From positions 1-64,000 of the forward strand of contig CAZTPJ010000004.1 of NCBI GenBank assembly GCA_964614515.1: a DNA stretch of 64,000 bases, read 5' to 3'. The notes under the pieces were generated by a model, which worked only from the letters and a program-made list of their open reading frames with translations, had not been told where the DNA came from and did no database searches. The translations under genes were made by a program, and so were the position numbers. This DNA comes from CAZTPJ01 sp964614515. Its GTDB lineage: Bacteria > Planctomycetota > Phycisphaerae > Phycisphaerales > UBA1924. Positions 24,630 through 32,693 of this stretch are shown here, piece after piece. How positions within the stretch are numbered: position 1 is the stretch's first letter; every line of letters begins with the position of its first letter.

Positions 24630-27600
24630 ATGGCTGTGTTCGGCGGGTATGAAACGGTCCGGCAGTTCAGTGCGAGCGCCTCGCACGCGGTGTGGACCGC
24701 GCGTCCGGCGGGCGCGGCTGGCGAGCCGTTATACGCGATCAAACAGATCCGTCTTGAGGAGATCGTGGACCTGCTCGGCGCGGAGGATGCCGAGCGTGCG
24801 ATCGAAGGGCTGTATCAGGCCGCGTGTGTGCAGGAGCGTCTGGCGAAGGTCGAGGGCTCGCGCTGGGCGGCGATTCACGTCAAAGCAAAGTCGAAGGATG
24901 GCGCATATTGCGTGACGGACCTGTTCTTCGACGGGGGCGTGCCGAGTTCGGCGCAGTCGCTGATTCGCGGGGCAGGTTCGACGCGTTTGACGCACCAGAC
25001 GCTTCGCGCGGTCGTCGAGGCCGTGGCGCAGGGCATGGCGCAGATTCACGCGCTGGGTCGTCCGCACGGGCGATTGAAGGCGACGAATGTGCTGATCGCA
25101 TGGGCGGGCGATGTCCCGTCGCGCGTGCTGCTGACGGATCCGGCGGCGGATGCGGCGGTGGCTCGGCGCGACGCGGAAGATGACATCACCGCGCTGGGCG
25201 AGTTGATCTATGAGTTGGTGCTGAAACGGCCCTATGCGTCGCGCGGCGGGTGGCCGTTGCCGCAGGATGATGCGTGGCGGGCGCTGGGTTCGACCGGCGA
25301 GGCCTGGCGCAAACTCTGTGAAGAGTTGCTCAATCCCGCGCGAAAGCCGGGCGAGATCAAAGCCGAGGACATCCCGGCCATGTTGCCGGTGGAACAGTCC
25401 GGCGGCCCGTCCAAGCGCACGCTCATCGCGGCCGGGGCGGGCGGGCTGCTGCTGGTCATCATCGCGGTGGTGGCGATGGTGAACGTTTTCGGCGGCGGGG
25501 GGGGGGATGAGGATGGCGGATCGGTGACGCCCGAGGAGTGGATCAGCCTCATCAATCACGACGAAACGTGGCTGGCGGGTCTTCGCCAGAGATTGCGGGA
25601 GGGTGATCAACGCATCGGCGACCCCGCGCTGGCCTTGGCGCTGCGCGACATCTTCACCGAGCACGGCGTGCCGCCGAGCGACACGCGGCAACTCGCCGAG
25701 ATCTTCCTGGCCGAGTCGGATTCAAACCGGTACACGAGATCCAACGGATATGAGGATGAGCGTGCGTCGGCGAAGGCGGCGAAGTTCCTCCCGGCCGTGG
25801 CGAGTTTGACCGAGGCGATCCGGAGTTGGCCCGCGCGTGTGCGAATGGTTGAGGCGGCCGAGGTGGCCGAGGCGTTGGGGATGCCGCTGCGTGCGGCGGA
25901 TTTGCGTCAGCGCGGGGCTGAACTCGGTGAGCAGGCGACGGGTCAGGAGATCGTGGCGCACGTTGACGCGGTGGCGGGGGGGCTGCGGGTTGTCGATCGG
26001 CTCACGACACTTGGTGAATCGGTGGCTCGACTGACGGGTCGCGGGGCGGAGCTCAACGATCCGGTTTTGTCGCGGATTGGCGAGGTGGTGGCGGAGCGTG
26101 ATTCGATGGCGCCGCTTGAGCAACTGGAGCGCTTCGCGGCGACTCTGGCGGGTGTGGAGCAGGCGCTGGCCCGGGGCCTCTTTCAGGATGATGCAGCGCG
26201 GCGGGCGCTTCTGGCCCGAGCGGCCGAGTTGGCCGGCCCGACCGATCGCCCGATCACCACCGAGACGCTGAATCAATGGGAGACGGCCACGCGCAGCGAC
26301 GAGTTTCAGCCGCTGGCCGGTGAGAGTCCGATCGAGGGTTGGCGTGCGAGGTTGGCGCGTGTGTCGCGTTCGCTCGACGCGATGACGTTTGACGCGGTGG
26401 CGCAGGAGAAGCGTGCGGACTGCGTTCGTCAGCGCGAATCAGCGCACGCTCGCGCGTCCGAGGCGGCGGGATTGATCGATCAGAACGCCGGCGTCGGACG
26501 CATCCGCATGTACGAAGCCGAGCACCAGCGGCTGGGCGCGGAGATTCAGCGGCGTCTCGACGAGTTGGAAGCGCACGTCGCGACGTTGGCGCGATGCGGA
26601 CTGGCGGATCCCAACGAAATCCGACGAACCATGGCCCAGAGCGACGCCAGCCGCGTGCCGTCAGGCTCGGCCGTGGTGCAGGCGGAGTATCGACGTCGGC
26701 TCGATGATGCGCGACAGCGATATTCCGATGAGGCGATCGAGGGCGCCTTCGATGCGCTCGTGACGCTCTTTGGCGGCCTGGATGAATCGACGATGGTGTC
26801 CACGCAGGGCGCCGAGCGATTCGCGGCGACGCTTCGGACGCAGCGCGAGCAGGCGCTGACGGCCTTCTTCGCCGAGCCGGCGTGGCGACAGGCGTGGGAG
26901 GGTGGGGGAGCCCCGCCGCCGCTGGCAACGTTCAGCGAATCGCTCGCATCGATTCGTGAGAATCTCGCCGCGCGGGCCGCTCGGGCGATGGCCGTGGCGG
27001 CCGAGGCGGACCGCATGAAGGCCATGATCGATGATGCGCGGAGTTTCGATGAGGAAGCGCGTCGGGCGGCGGCGCAGTTCGTGCAGGATTCCGCGGAGTT
27101 TCGCGCGGAACTCTCGACGTTGCTCGGGACCATCACATCGCTTGAAGGCGTGTGGGGAGCATCACGCCGCGGTGATACGACAGCCCTGGCCGCGATCATC
27201 GAACGCGGGGAGGTGACCCCGGCCGTGGCGCTGGAAGCGTGGCGCGGGCTGGAGCGCGTGGAGGGGGGGGGGACAGGGCTGAGTCTGGCGCAGACGGCCA
27301 GCCTTCGCGAGCGCTTGATCGGCCTCGCCGGCGGCGTTGGCTCCGAAGCGCGACGGCGCGAGATCATCGAGGACATCCGCGCCACGGCCAGGCAGCGATG
27401 GGTCACCCAGGCCCGCGCTGCACCCACGATGGCGGAGTTTGAGAGCGCTGTTGACCTCGCGCCGCGATTCGACGTGTCGCGAAGCACCGTCGAAGACGCC
27501 GCGATCGCGTACAACTGGCTGGTCGTGGAGTTCGCTCGCACAGCCATCGAGGCCCGCACGGCCGGCGCGAATGATGAGGCCGTGCGCGGACACACTCGGT

Positions 27601-28976
27601 CGTTTCTCGATGAGGCGGCGCCGCTGGCGCAGCGTGCGTTTGGGCGTGCGCCGGCAGTCTTGTCGCAGATGGAAGAGTTGATTCGCCCGTCCGAAACGCC
27701 CCCGCCGCCGAAGGGGTCTGAACTCGGTCCGGCCTCGCTCGAAAATTCGCCGTGGCAGGCGACGATGCTTGGCGGTGCGGTGGAGGCGGTGCGGTTTACA
27801 TGGGAGGTTGCGGCCGGAAGCGCCAACCGCACGCACACGCTTGACTTTGTGCTCGTCGAGCCAAGCAGCGGCCCGCCGGCGTATGTCAGCACGACCGAAG
27901 TCTCGCTCGGCTTGTTCCTTGACTTGTTCACGGGCGGGCAGCCCATGGCCCAGAGTACGGTCTGGGCGTTGCACAGAGAGGTGATGCAGCGCTCGCGCGA
28001 TCGCTTCACCGCGCCCGAGACGCCATCGGATCGCGGAACCGGGCCGCATGTCTGGGTGTGGGGCGCACCCGACGAGCGACGTCCGACGTATTGGCGGATC
28101 AACGTGTCTCCGACGTGGGTCGTTCCCACGACGGAGTTTCAGGTCACGCTCAACGATCAGCGATCACCGCTGCCGCCGTATCCGCTCGAAATCTTCCAGA
28201 AGATTGAAGGCGAACAGAAGCCCACGCTTGAGCACCCGATGCACTGGATTCGGCCAGATGCGGCCGTGCTGGCCGCGTGGCTCGCGGGGTGTCGGTTGCC
28301 CACGTCCGACGAGTGGCGAGCGGCGTTGGCCCTCAATGTCCGCGTGGCGAACGATGCACAGATGGACCTCTCGCGACTGGGGATCGTCACTCCTCGCGAA
28401 ACGCCCAACCGTCGCGACGATCTGGGCCGACAGCAACTCGACTACGCCCGCGCCAACCGCAATGCCGCGGCCACGTTCGTCCGCCCGGATCAGCGCAGTC
28501 TGTGGGAAGGTGTGGCCTCCGGACTCGAACACTGGCCCGAGACGGCCGTCGATGGCGATGACACCTTCTGGTTTGCTCCCGTGACCAGCGGGGGCGGCCT
28601 GTTCAGACATTTGATCGGCAACGTCGCGGAGATGGCCCTGGCGCCGGACCTGGCCGAGGCGATTGATGCAGCGCGGGCGACCGCCACGGGCGGCCCGACA
28701 ACGGCCGCCGCACGGCAGTTCGTGCTGTCGCGTGAGGATGCCGTTGGCGTGATCGGGGCGTCAGCGCAGGCGCCAAACGATCACGATCCGGCGACGTTCC
28801 TGGACACGTTCGTCAGTTCCGCGGGCTTGGACAAACTCGGCGGCGCGGATTGGCGCTTTGCGGATGTCGGCTTTCGACTCGCGTTTTCTTCGGGCGGCGC
28901 AGCGCGCCCGCGTCCGCTGGCGGAGCGTCTGGCGGCGTTGCTGGCCGAGTCGTCGCCGTATCACCGTGCGCAATGA
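24630..28976 (+). CDS. Transmembrane pseudokinase fused to an FGE/SUMF1-type domain
   Basis: This 1448-residue protein has three parts. Residues 1-255 are a protein-kinase fold with the ATP lysine kept (YAIKQI, Lys38). However, the glycine loop is degraded, the catalytic loop reads HGRLKATN (146-153; Asp replaced by Arg148), and DFG reads DPA (170-172), so catalysis is doubtful. A membrane span at about 264-287 puts the rest in the periplasm: a long helical, coiled-coil-rich region (about 300-1050) and a C-terminal FGE/SUMF1-like domain from about 1060. That domain shows AYVSTTEVSLGLFLDLF, CRLPTSDEWRAAL, NVAEM and a final VGFRLAF. In Pseudomonas, kinase PpkA and FGE-like TagR are separate proteins of one pathway. 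Ten-G runs occur at 25497 and 27263. Confidence 0.85.
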   Translation: MAVFGGYETVRQFSASASHAVWTARPAGAAGEPLYAIKQIRLEEIVDLLGAEDAERAIEGLYQAACVQERLAKVEGSRWAAIHVKAKSKDGAYCVTDLFFDGGVPSSAQSLIRGAGSTRLTHQTLRAVVEAVAQGMAQIHALGRPHGRLKATNVLIAWAGDVPSRVLLTDPAADAAVARRDAEDDITALGELIYELVLKRPYASRGGWPLPQDDAWRALGSTGEAWRKLCEELLNPARKPGEIKAEDIPAMLPVEQSGGPSKRTLIAAGAGGLLLVIIAVVAMVNVFGGGGGDEDGGSVTPEEWISLINHDETWLAGLRQRLREGDQRIGDPALALALRDIFTEHGVPPSDTRQLAEIFLAESDSNRYTRSNGYEDERASAKAAKFLPAVASLTEAIRSWPARVRMVEAAEVAEALGMPLRAADLRQRGAELGEQATGQEIVAHVDAVAGGLRVVDRLTTLGESVARLTGRGAELNDPVLSRIGEVVAERDSMAPLEQLERFAATLAGVEQALARGLFQDDAARRALLARAAELAGPTDRPITTETLNQWETATRSDEFQPLAGESPIEGWRARLARVSRSLDAMTFDAVAQEKRADCVRQRESAHARASEAAGLIDQNAGVGRIRMYEAEHQRLGAEIQRRLDELEAHVATLARCGLADPNEIRRTMAQSDASRVPSGSAVVQAEYRRRLDDARQRYSDEAIEGAFDALVTLFGGLDESTMVSTQGAERFAATLRTQREQALTAFFAEPAWRQAWEGGGAPPPLATFSESLASIRENLAARAARAMAVAAEADRMKAMIDDARSFDEEARRAAAQFVQDSAEFRAELSTLLGTITSLEGVWGASRRGDTTALAAIIERGEVTPAVALEAWRGLERVEGGGTGLSLAQTASLRERLIGLAGGVGSEARRREIIEDIRATARQRWVTQARAAPTMAEFESAVDLAPRFDVSRSTVEDAAIAYNWLVVEFARTAIEARTAGANDEAVRGHTRSFLDEAAPLAQRAFGRAPAVLSQMEELIRPSETPPPPKGSELGPASLENSPWQATMLGGAVEAVRFTWEVAAGSANRTHTLDFVLVEPSSGPPAYVSTTEVSLGLFLDLFTGGQPMAQSTVWALHREVMQRSRDRFTAPETPSDRGTGPHVWVWGAPDERRPTYWRINVSPTWVVPTTEFQVTLNDQRSPLPPYPLEIFQKIEGEQKPTLEHPMHWIRPDAAVLAAWLAGCRLPTSDEWRAALALNVRVANDAQMDLSRLGIVTPRETPNRRDDLGRQQLDYARANRNAAATFVRPDQRSLWEGVASGLEHWPETAVDGDDTFWFAPVTSGGGLFRHLIGNVAEMALAPDLAEAIDAARATATGGPTTAAARQFVLSREDAVGVIGASAQAPNDHDPATFLDTFVSSAGLDKLGGADWRFADVGFRLAFSSGGAARPRPLAERLAALLAESSPYHRAQ
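25497..25506 (+). repeat. Poly-G tract (10 G) after the membrane span of the pseudokinase gene
   Basis: Ten consecutive Gs encode part of a Gly run directly after the transmembrane helix. A slip would leave the kinase part and anchor but remove the whole periplasmic part. Confidence 0.92.
27263..27272 (+). repeat. Poly-G tract (10 G) before the FGE part of the pseudokinase gene
   Basis: Ten consecutive Gs are read in frame within 'RVEGGGTGLS'. A slip here would remove the FGE-like domain while leaving the coiled-coil region. Confidence 0.92.
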
Positions 28977-28978
28977 GA

Positions 28979-29260
28979 TCAGTTGGCGGGCGAGGTCGCG
29001 GCGTTGGCCGTGGTATGCGGCATGATTGGCGCCAGGGCCATGGCATCGACGCGTCCGGTGCCGCGATGTGAGAACAAGGCGTATCCGGCGGAGTCTCCCG
29101 CGCCGAAGAACGCCTGCTCATCGTGTCGCACGACGTGCAGGGGTCGTTCGTCGCTCGAGAGGTTGGCCGAAGCGCACCCTCCCAGGCCGGCGACACTGAC
29201 AATCCCCAGTCCCCCACACACCAACACAGCAGCCGATCGTGACATGGTCATCCTCCACAT
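28979..29260 (-). CDS. Small lipoprotein encoded against the T6SS genes
   Basis: A 93-residue lipoprotein on the minus strand, tail to tail with the pseudokinase-FGE gene (2-bp gap). The ATG at 29260 follows a GGAGGG ribosome site by 4 bases; ATGs at 29251 and 29245 are alternatives. The signal peptide ends in lipobox LGGC with Cys29, followed by AS. The mature part is only about 65 residues (HVVRHDEQAFFGAGDSAGYALF in the middle, Ala/Thr-rich at the end). No family is recognised. It is the only minus-strand gene inside the T6SS region. Confidence 0.65.
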   Translation of the reverse strand: MWRMTMSRSAAVLVCGGLGIVSVAGLGGCASANLSSDERPLHVVRHDEQAFFGAGDSAGYALFSHRGTGRVDAMALAPIMPHTTANAATSPAN

Positions 29261-29620
29261 GTTCCCTCCGGCACGCGCCGGCCCACACCCCCACAACCAT
29301 CGGAGGGATGATGGCTGAGCATGGGCCGTATGCGCGATCAAAGTTGCGCGGCGTCTTGCCTGGACGGCCCGTTCGGCGCAAGTCGCCGGGGCGTCATGTG
29401 CGGCGAAGTCGCCCCAGTCGGCACGGGTTGACAGTGAGACTTTCGCTCGGGTTGCGTTCTCACTATCATGTCCGGGAACTGCGCGGGCTATGCTCGGTGG
29501 CTCGCGTGGGGGGTCTCCCGCCGTGTGGCGGGCGAGAGTGATGTCGGCACGCCATGGTCGGCGTGCGGTCTGCGATCCACTTGGCGCTGGTGCGCCCTTG
29601 GGAAGGAAGGCTTGGTCCAC
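29261..29620. other. Gene-free leader between the small lipoprotein and the Fha-C-like gene
   Basis: This 360-base gap separates divergently transcribed genes. Open frames here show no protein features. It contains a TTGACA box at 29428, a 7-bp dyad (see 29428-29469) and a hairpin CCCGCC-GTGT-GGCGGG at 29517-29532. The hairpin lies between any upstream promoter and the T6SS structural genes. Confidence 0.55.
29428..29469 (+). promoter_or_regulatory. Candidate regulatory dyad upstream of the T6SS structural genes
   Basis: A perfect inverted repeat AGTGAGA-N18-TCTCACT (29433-29439 / 29458-29464) overlaps a TTGACA (29428-29433) on its left and a TATCAT (29464-29469) on its right. The two boxes are about 30 bases apart, too far for one standard sigma-70 promoter. 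The arrangement is therefore better read as a possible operator with one promoter element. Confidence 0.25.
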
Positions 29621-30538
29621 GTGTCCAATCCCGAACTTTCGCAGAAGGTCGCCGCTTTGGCTGCTCGGCTGATGCTTCTTCAGACTGCGCAGGCGGATGA
29701 GGCGGGTGATGTGCGGCGCGAGCACATCGGCGAACTCATCAATCGGTCGCTCGCCGACTTGCCGCCCGCCGAGCGGGAGCCATTCCTCACGCAACTCCAG
29801 GAACGATTCCCGAGTTGGGACTCGGCTGTCGAGGTTGTGCAGGTGACGGCTGCCCCCGCGCGGGGGGGGATCGATGAAGCCGAGTTGAAGAACCCGGCGT
29901 TCCTCGTTGCGCGGCTGATGGACGTCTGGGGATCGCTCGCGGATGTGCAGAAGCGTGTGCTCATCGACCGGTTGCGAGAAGGCGGAGTTGTGCCGAAGGT
30001 TGAGGCCGGGCCGGGGTTTCCGGCCAAGAGCGTCGAACGCCTCGCGCAGATGCTCGAGATGCCGGCGGGTTCAGCGCCCAATCCCGAACGCATGGTCGAT
30101 CTGGTGATGATTCTCACCGAGTTCGCGGCCGCGCTCGATCAACTCGTGTGGAACCAGTGGCGAACGATCTCGCAGAAGTCATCCTCGCAGCGTCCGCCGC
30201 CGCTGAAGCGTACGGCCGGGCAGTTCATCTCCGGCAGCAGCGATGTGGGGCGTCAACAGATGGCGCAGGATGCCGAGCGGCTTCGTCGGTTGACGGCCGC
30301 GCTGGTCTCAGCGATGAAGCAGGCGGGCGCGATCTTCGCGCAGCGGTATCAGGAGCGTTTTTCGGTGAACGCGATCAAGGCGGCGGCCGGGCGCGGGGGG
30401 CTGGTCAAAGGCCAGGCGGCGTTGTGCTGGGAGGTGTATGAGAGCCTCGCTTCGCAGTATGACGAGGAAGCGATTTCGAGCGACATCACCAAGGCGATCG
30501 TCGAGTATGTGCAGCGGATCATGGAGTCCAGTCGGTGA
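29621..30538 (+). CDS. T6SS-associated protein with Fha/TagH-like C-terminal domain, no FHA domain
   Basis: A 305-residue soluble protein. The GTG at 29621 lies 10 bases after GGAAGGAAGG. The first about 110 residues are helical (SQKVAALAARLMLLQ at the start). A basic Pro/Ser-rich linker (QKSSSQRPPPLKR) lies in the middle. The last about 80 residues, with 'FAQRYQERFSVNAIKAA', 'KGQAALCWEVYESLASQYDEE' and 'VEYVQRIM', resemble the C-terminal domain of T6SS FHA proteins (Fha1/TagH; 'RKAALWELYEERY'). No FHA fold is present. In Pseudomonas, Fha1 is the phosphorylated activator that TagF binds. The gene heads the tssK-tssL-tssM-tagF series. Confidence 0.65.
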   Translation: MSNPELSQKVAALAARLMLLQTAQADEAGDVRREHIGELINRSLADLPPAEREPFLTQLQERFPSWDSAVEVVQVTAAPARGGIDEAELKNPAFLVARLMDVWGSLADVQKRVLIDRLREGGVVPKVEAGPGFPAKSVERLAQMLEMPAGSAPNPERMVDLVMILTEFAAALDQLVWNQWRTISQKSSSQRPPPLKRTAGQFISGSSDVGRQQMAQDAERLRRLTAALVSAMKQAGAIFAQRYQERFSVNAIKAAAGRGGLVKGQAALCWEVYESLASQYDEEAISSDITKAIVEYVQRIMESSR

Positions 30539-30553
30539 TACTTTCCTGAGTCG

Positions 30554-30572
30554 CCCGCCTCTGGGAGGCGGG
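30554..30572 (+). terminator. Hairpin between the Fha-C-like gene and tssK
   Basis: A perfect 8-bp stem (CCCGCCTC, loop TGG, GAGGCGGG) lies 15 bases after the Fha-C-like stop and 38 bases before tssK. No T-run follows, so it may attenuate or protect the transcript rather than end it. Confidence 0.4.
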
Positions 30573-30610
30573 TTCGCGAAGGGAGTGGGGGCAAGCGTGG
30601 GGAATAACGC

Positions 30611-31975
30611 ATGAGCGGCAGCATCCATTGGTACGAAGGCTTGTTTCTTCAGCCGCATCATCTGCAGACGATGCAGCGGTATCAGATGGAGCGTGCGTGG
30701 GCCGAGCGCCGGTTGTGGAACCCGTATCCATCGGGGCTGATCGAAGCGCGCGTGTCCGCCGATGCGCTGGAGAACATGATGGTGCGCATCGATCGCCTTC
30801 GCGCGATCATGCCCAGCGGGCTTGAGGTTTCCGCCCCGGACCTGGCCGAGATCCCCGCGCTGGACATCAAGCGAACCTTCGCGGCGAGCACGGCGCCGAT
30901 TCTGGTGCGGCTTGGCGTGCCGCTGTGGTATGCGGATCGGGCCAACGCGATCCCGCCGGGCGGGTCGGAAGACTGGCGCGTGCGTCGGATGTACCGCGTG
31001 ACCGAGACGATGCGCCCGGACGAGAACACCGGAGAGAATCCGCAGCCGATGCTGATGCGCAAGATCAATGCACGGCTGCTGCTGCCCGACGATGACGACA
31101 CCGATCTTGAAACGCTGCCGATCCTGCGGATCTCGCATGGCGCGGGGGAGGACATCGGTCTGCCGCGGGTTGATGGCGAATACATGCCCCCGTGTCTGGT
31201 GCTGACAGGCTCGCCAGCGCTTCGCGATCTCGTGCGCGGCATCGCCAACGAAGTGGATGCCACGCGCAAGGAACTTGTCGTCCAACTCGGCCGGTCCGGA
31301 TTCTCCGTGGACACCATGCGCGGGGCGCAGTTCGAGCAGATGCTTCGGCTTCGCACGGCCAGCCGCTTTGCAGCGCGCCTTCCGCACATCGCCGTCGCCC
31401 CCGGGACCACGCCCTTTGAGGCCTATCTCGAACTTCGCGAACTGCTTGGCGAACTCGCGGCGCTGCGTCCGGATCGCGACCGCTTTGATGCGCCCGCGTA
31501 TCAGCACGAGAATCCCGCGGCCGTCTTTCCTGAACTGCGCGAGCGGATCCGCGAGGTGCTCCGGCCGGGTCTGGCGCCCAAGTTCCTGCAGGTCAAACTC
31601 ATCCGTGAGGAGGACTACTTCATCGCGAACCTCACCGATGAACACCTCACCGCGCCCAATGAATACTTCCTCGCGGTGACGACGAACGAAGACCCCACGG
31701 TGGTGGCGCGACTCGTCGAAGACCCGGACAAGTTCAAGGTGATGGCCAAGACGATGATTCGTCGTCCGTTGTTCGGCGTTCGATTGAAGGAAGAGCGGCA
31801 TCCGCCGCTGGAGTTGCCGACGCAGGGCAAAATGCACTACTTCCGCATGATGCGGGCGGACAGCCAGAAGATGTGGGACGTGATTCGGGAGCAGAAGGCG
31901 TTGGCCGTGCGATGGCTGGATATCGACACGTCGGACTTTCAACTGACGTTGTACATGACAGTGCCTGGAAACTAG
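30611..31975 (+). CDS. tssK: Type VI secretion baseplate subunit TssK
   Basis: A 454-residue cytoplasmic protein that links the T6SS baseplate (TssFGE) to the membrane complex (TssLM). The N-terminus SIHWYEGLFLQPHHLQ is the family hallmark. Later matches are 'LGVPLWYADRANAIPPGG' and 'PHIAVAPGTTPFEAYLELRELLG', with the neck/head region 'MHYFRMMRADSQKMWDVIREQKALAV' near the C-terminus. Length is standard. The next gene, tssL, starts 16 bp downstream. Confidence 0.96.
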   Translation: MSGSIHWYEGLFLQPHHLQTMQRYQMERAWAERRLWNPYPSGLIEARVSADALENMMVRIDRLRAIMPSGLEVSAPDLAEIPALDIKRTFAASTAPILVRLGVPLWYADRANAIPPGGSEDWRVRRMYRVTETMRPDENTGENPQPMLMRKINARLLLPDDDDTDLETLPILRISHGAGEDIGLPRVDGEYMPPCLVLTGSPALRDLVRGIANEVDATRKELVVQLGRSGFSVDTMRGAQFEQMLRLRTASRFAARLPHIAVAPGTTPFEAYLELRELLGELAALRPDRDRFDAPAYQHENPAAVFPELRERIREVLRPGLAPKFLQVKLIREEDYFIANLTDEHLTAPNEYFLAVTTNEDPTVVARLVEDPDKFKVMAKTMIRRPLFGVRLKEERHPPLELPTQGKMHYFRMMRADSQKMWDVIREQKALAVRWLDIDTSDFQLTLYMTVPGN

Positions 31976-31991
31976 GCGTGGGAATTCGTCC

Positions 31992-32693
31992 ATGACGCTG
32001 CTGGAGTTGTGTGAGCCTTTGTTTCAGTATGTGTGTCGTCTGAACCGCATGTCGCGCAAGGGCGGGCGTGCGGAGGTCAGCCACGTTCGGGCCGAACTCA
32101 AGGGCCTGCTCGCCGATGCGCGGTCGCGGGCCTCGGGTGACCCTGCGCTGGGCGTGCAGTTCGACAAGGTGGAACTGCCGCTGATCTTCTTCGCGGACTC
32201 GATGATCCGCGAGAGCAAGTTGTCGTTTGCGTCGCGGTGGGATGACCTGGCGCGGGAGCGCAACGAACTCGCGGGCGATGAAAAGTTCTTTGACCTGCTC
32301 GATGAGACGCTGGCCGAGCGTGGCGAGGCGGCACAGGAGCGCCTTCGCGTGTTCTACACCTGTCTTGGCCTTGGCTTTCGCGGGTGGTACGCGGGCCAGC
32401 CGGAGTATCTGCGGAAGAAAATGCTGGAGATCAACGCGCGCCTTCGCGGGCACTCGGGCGAATCCCCGCGCATCTGTCCCGAGGCCTACATCGCCGACGA
32501 CAGCGACCTGATCGAACCGCCCAGCCGCACGCTCGTGCCCATCGCCATCTCGCTGGTCGTGCTCATCGGCACGCTCATGGTCGCCAACGCGTGGCTGTAT
32601 AAGCGAGGCACCAACACGGTCGCCGCGGCCGTGGAACAGATCGACCAGACCGCCAAGGCCGATGCGCAGCCGCAGACAGGAGGCACGCCATGA
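31992..32693 (+). CDS. tssL: Type VI secretion membrane protein TssL (DotU/IcmH family)
   Basis: A 233-residue inner-membrane protein with a cytoplasmic helical hook domain and one C-terminal membrane span. Family segments are 'LLELCEPLFQYVCRLNR', 'LPLIFFADSMIRESKLSF', 'FFDLLDETLAERGE' and 'LRVFYTCLGLGFRGWYAG', followed by 'YLRKKMLEIN'. The span LVPIAISLVVLIGTLMVANAW lies near residues 181-201, and a short tail follows. There is no peptidoglycan-binding (OmpA-like) extension. Its stop overlaps the tssM start (ATGA). Confidence 0.95.
   Translation: MTLLELCEPLFQYVCRLNRMSRKGGRAEVSHVRAELKGLLADARSRASGDPALGVQFDKVELPLIFFADSMIRESKLSFASRWDDLARERNELAGDEKFFDLLDETLAERGEAAQERLRVFYTCLGLGFRGWYAGQPEYLRKKMLEINARLRGHSGESPRICPEAYIADDSDLIEPPSRTLVPIAISLVVLIGTLMVANAWLYKRGTNTVAAAVEQIDQTAKADAQPQTGGTP

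Noticed and set aside
22884..24686. A 600-codon minus-strand frame opposite the kinase-like gene
   Set aside because: Arg/His-rich translation without motifs; it crosses two plus-strand genes, one with a clear lipobox.
26546..28129. A 527-codon minus-strand frame opposite the pseudokinase-FGE gene
   Set aside because: Ser/Arg/Ala-rich shadow; the plus-strand frame holds the coiled-coil and FGE segments.
29421..29435. Sigma-54 (-24/-12) promoter ahead of the T6SS structural genes
   Set aside because: A GGCACG is present, but the GC pair expected ten bases later is missing.
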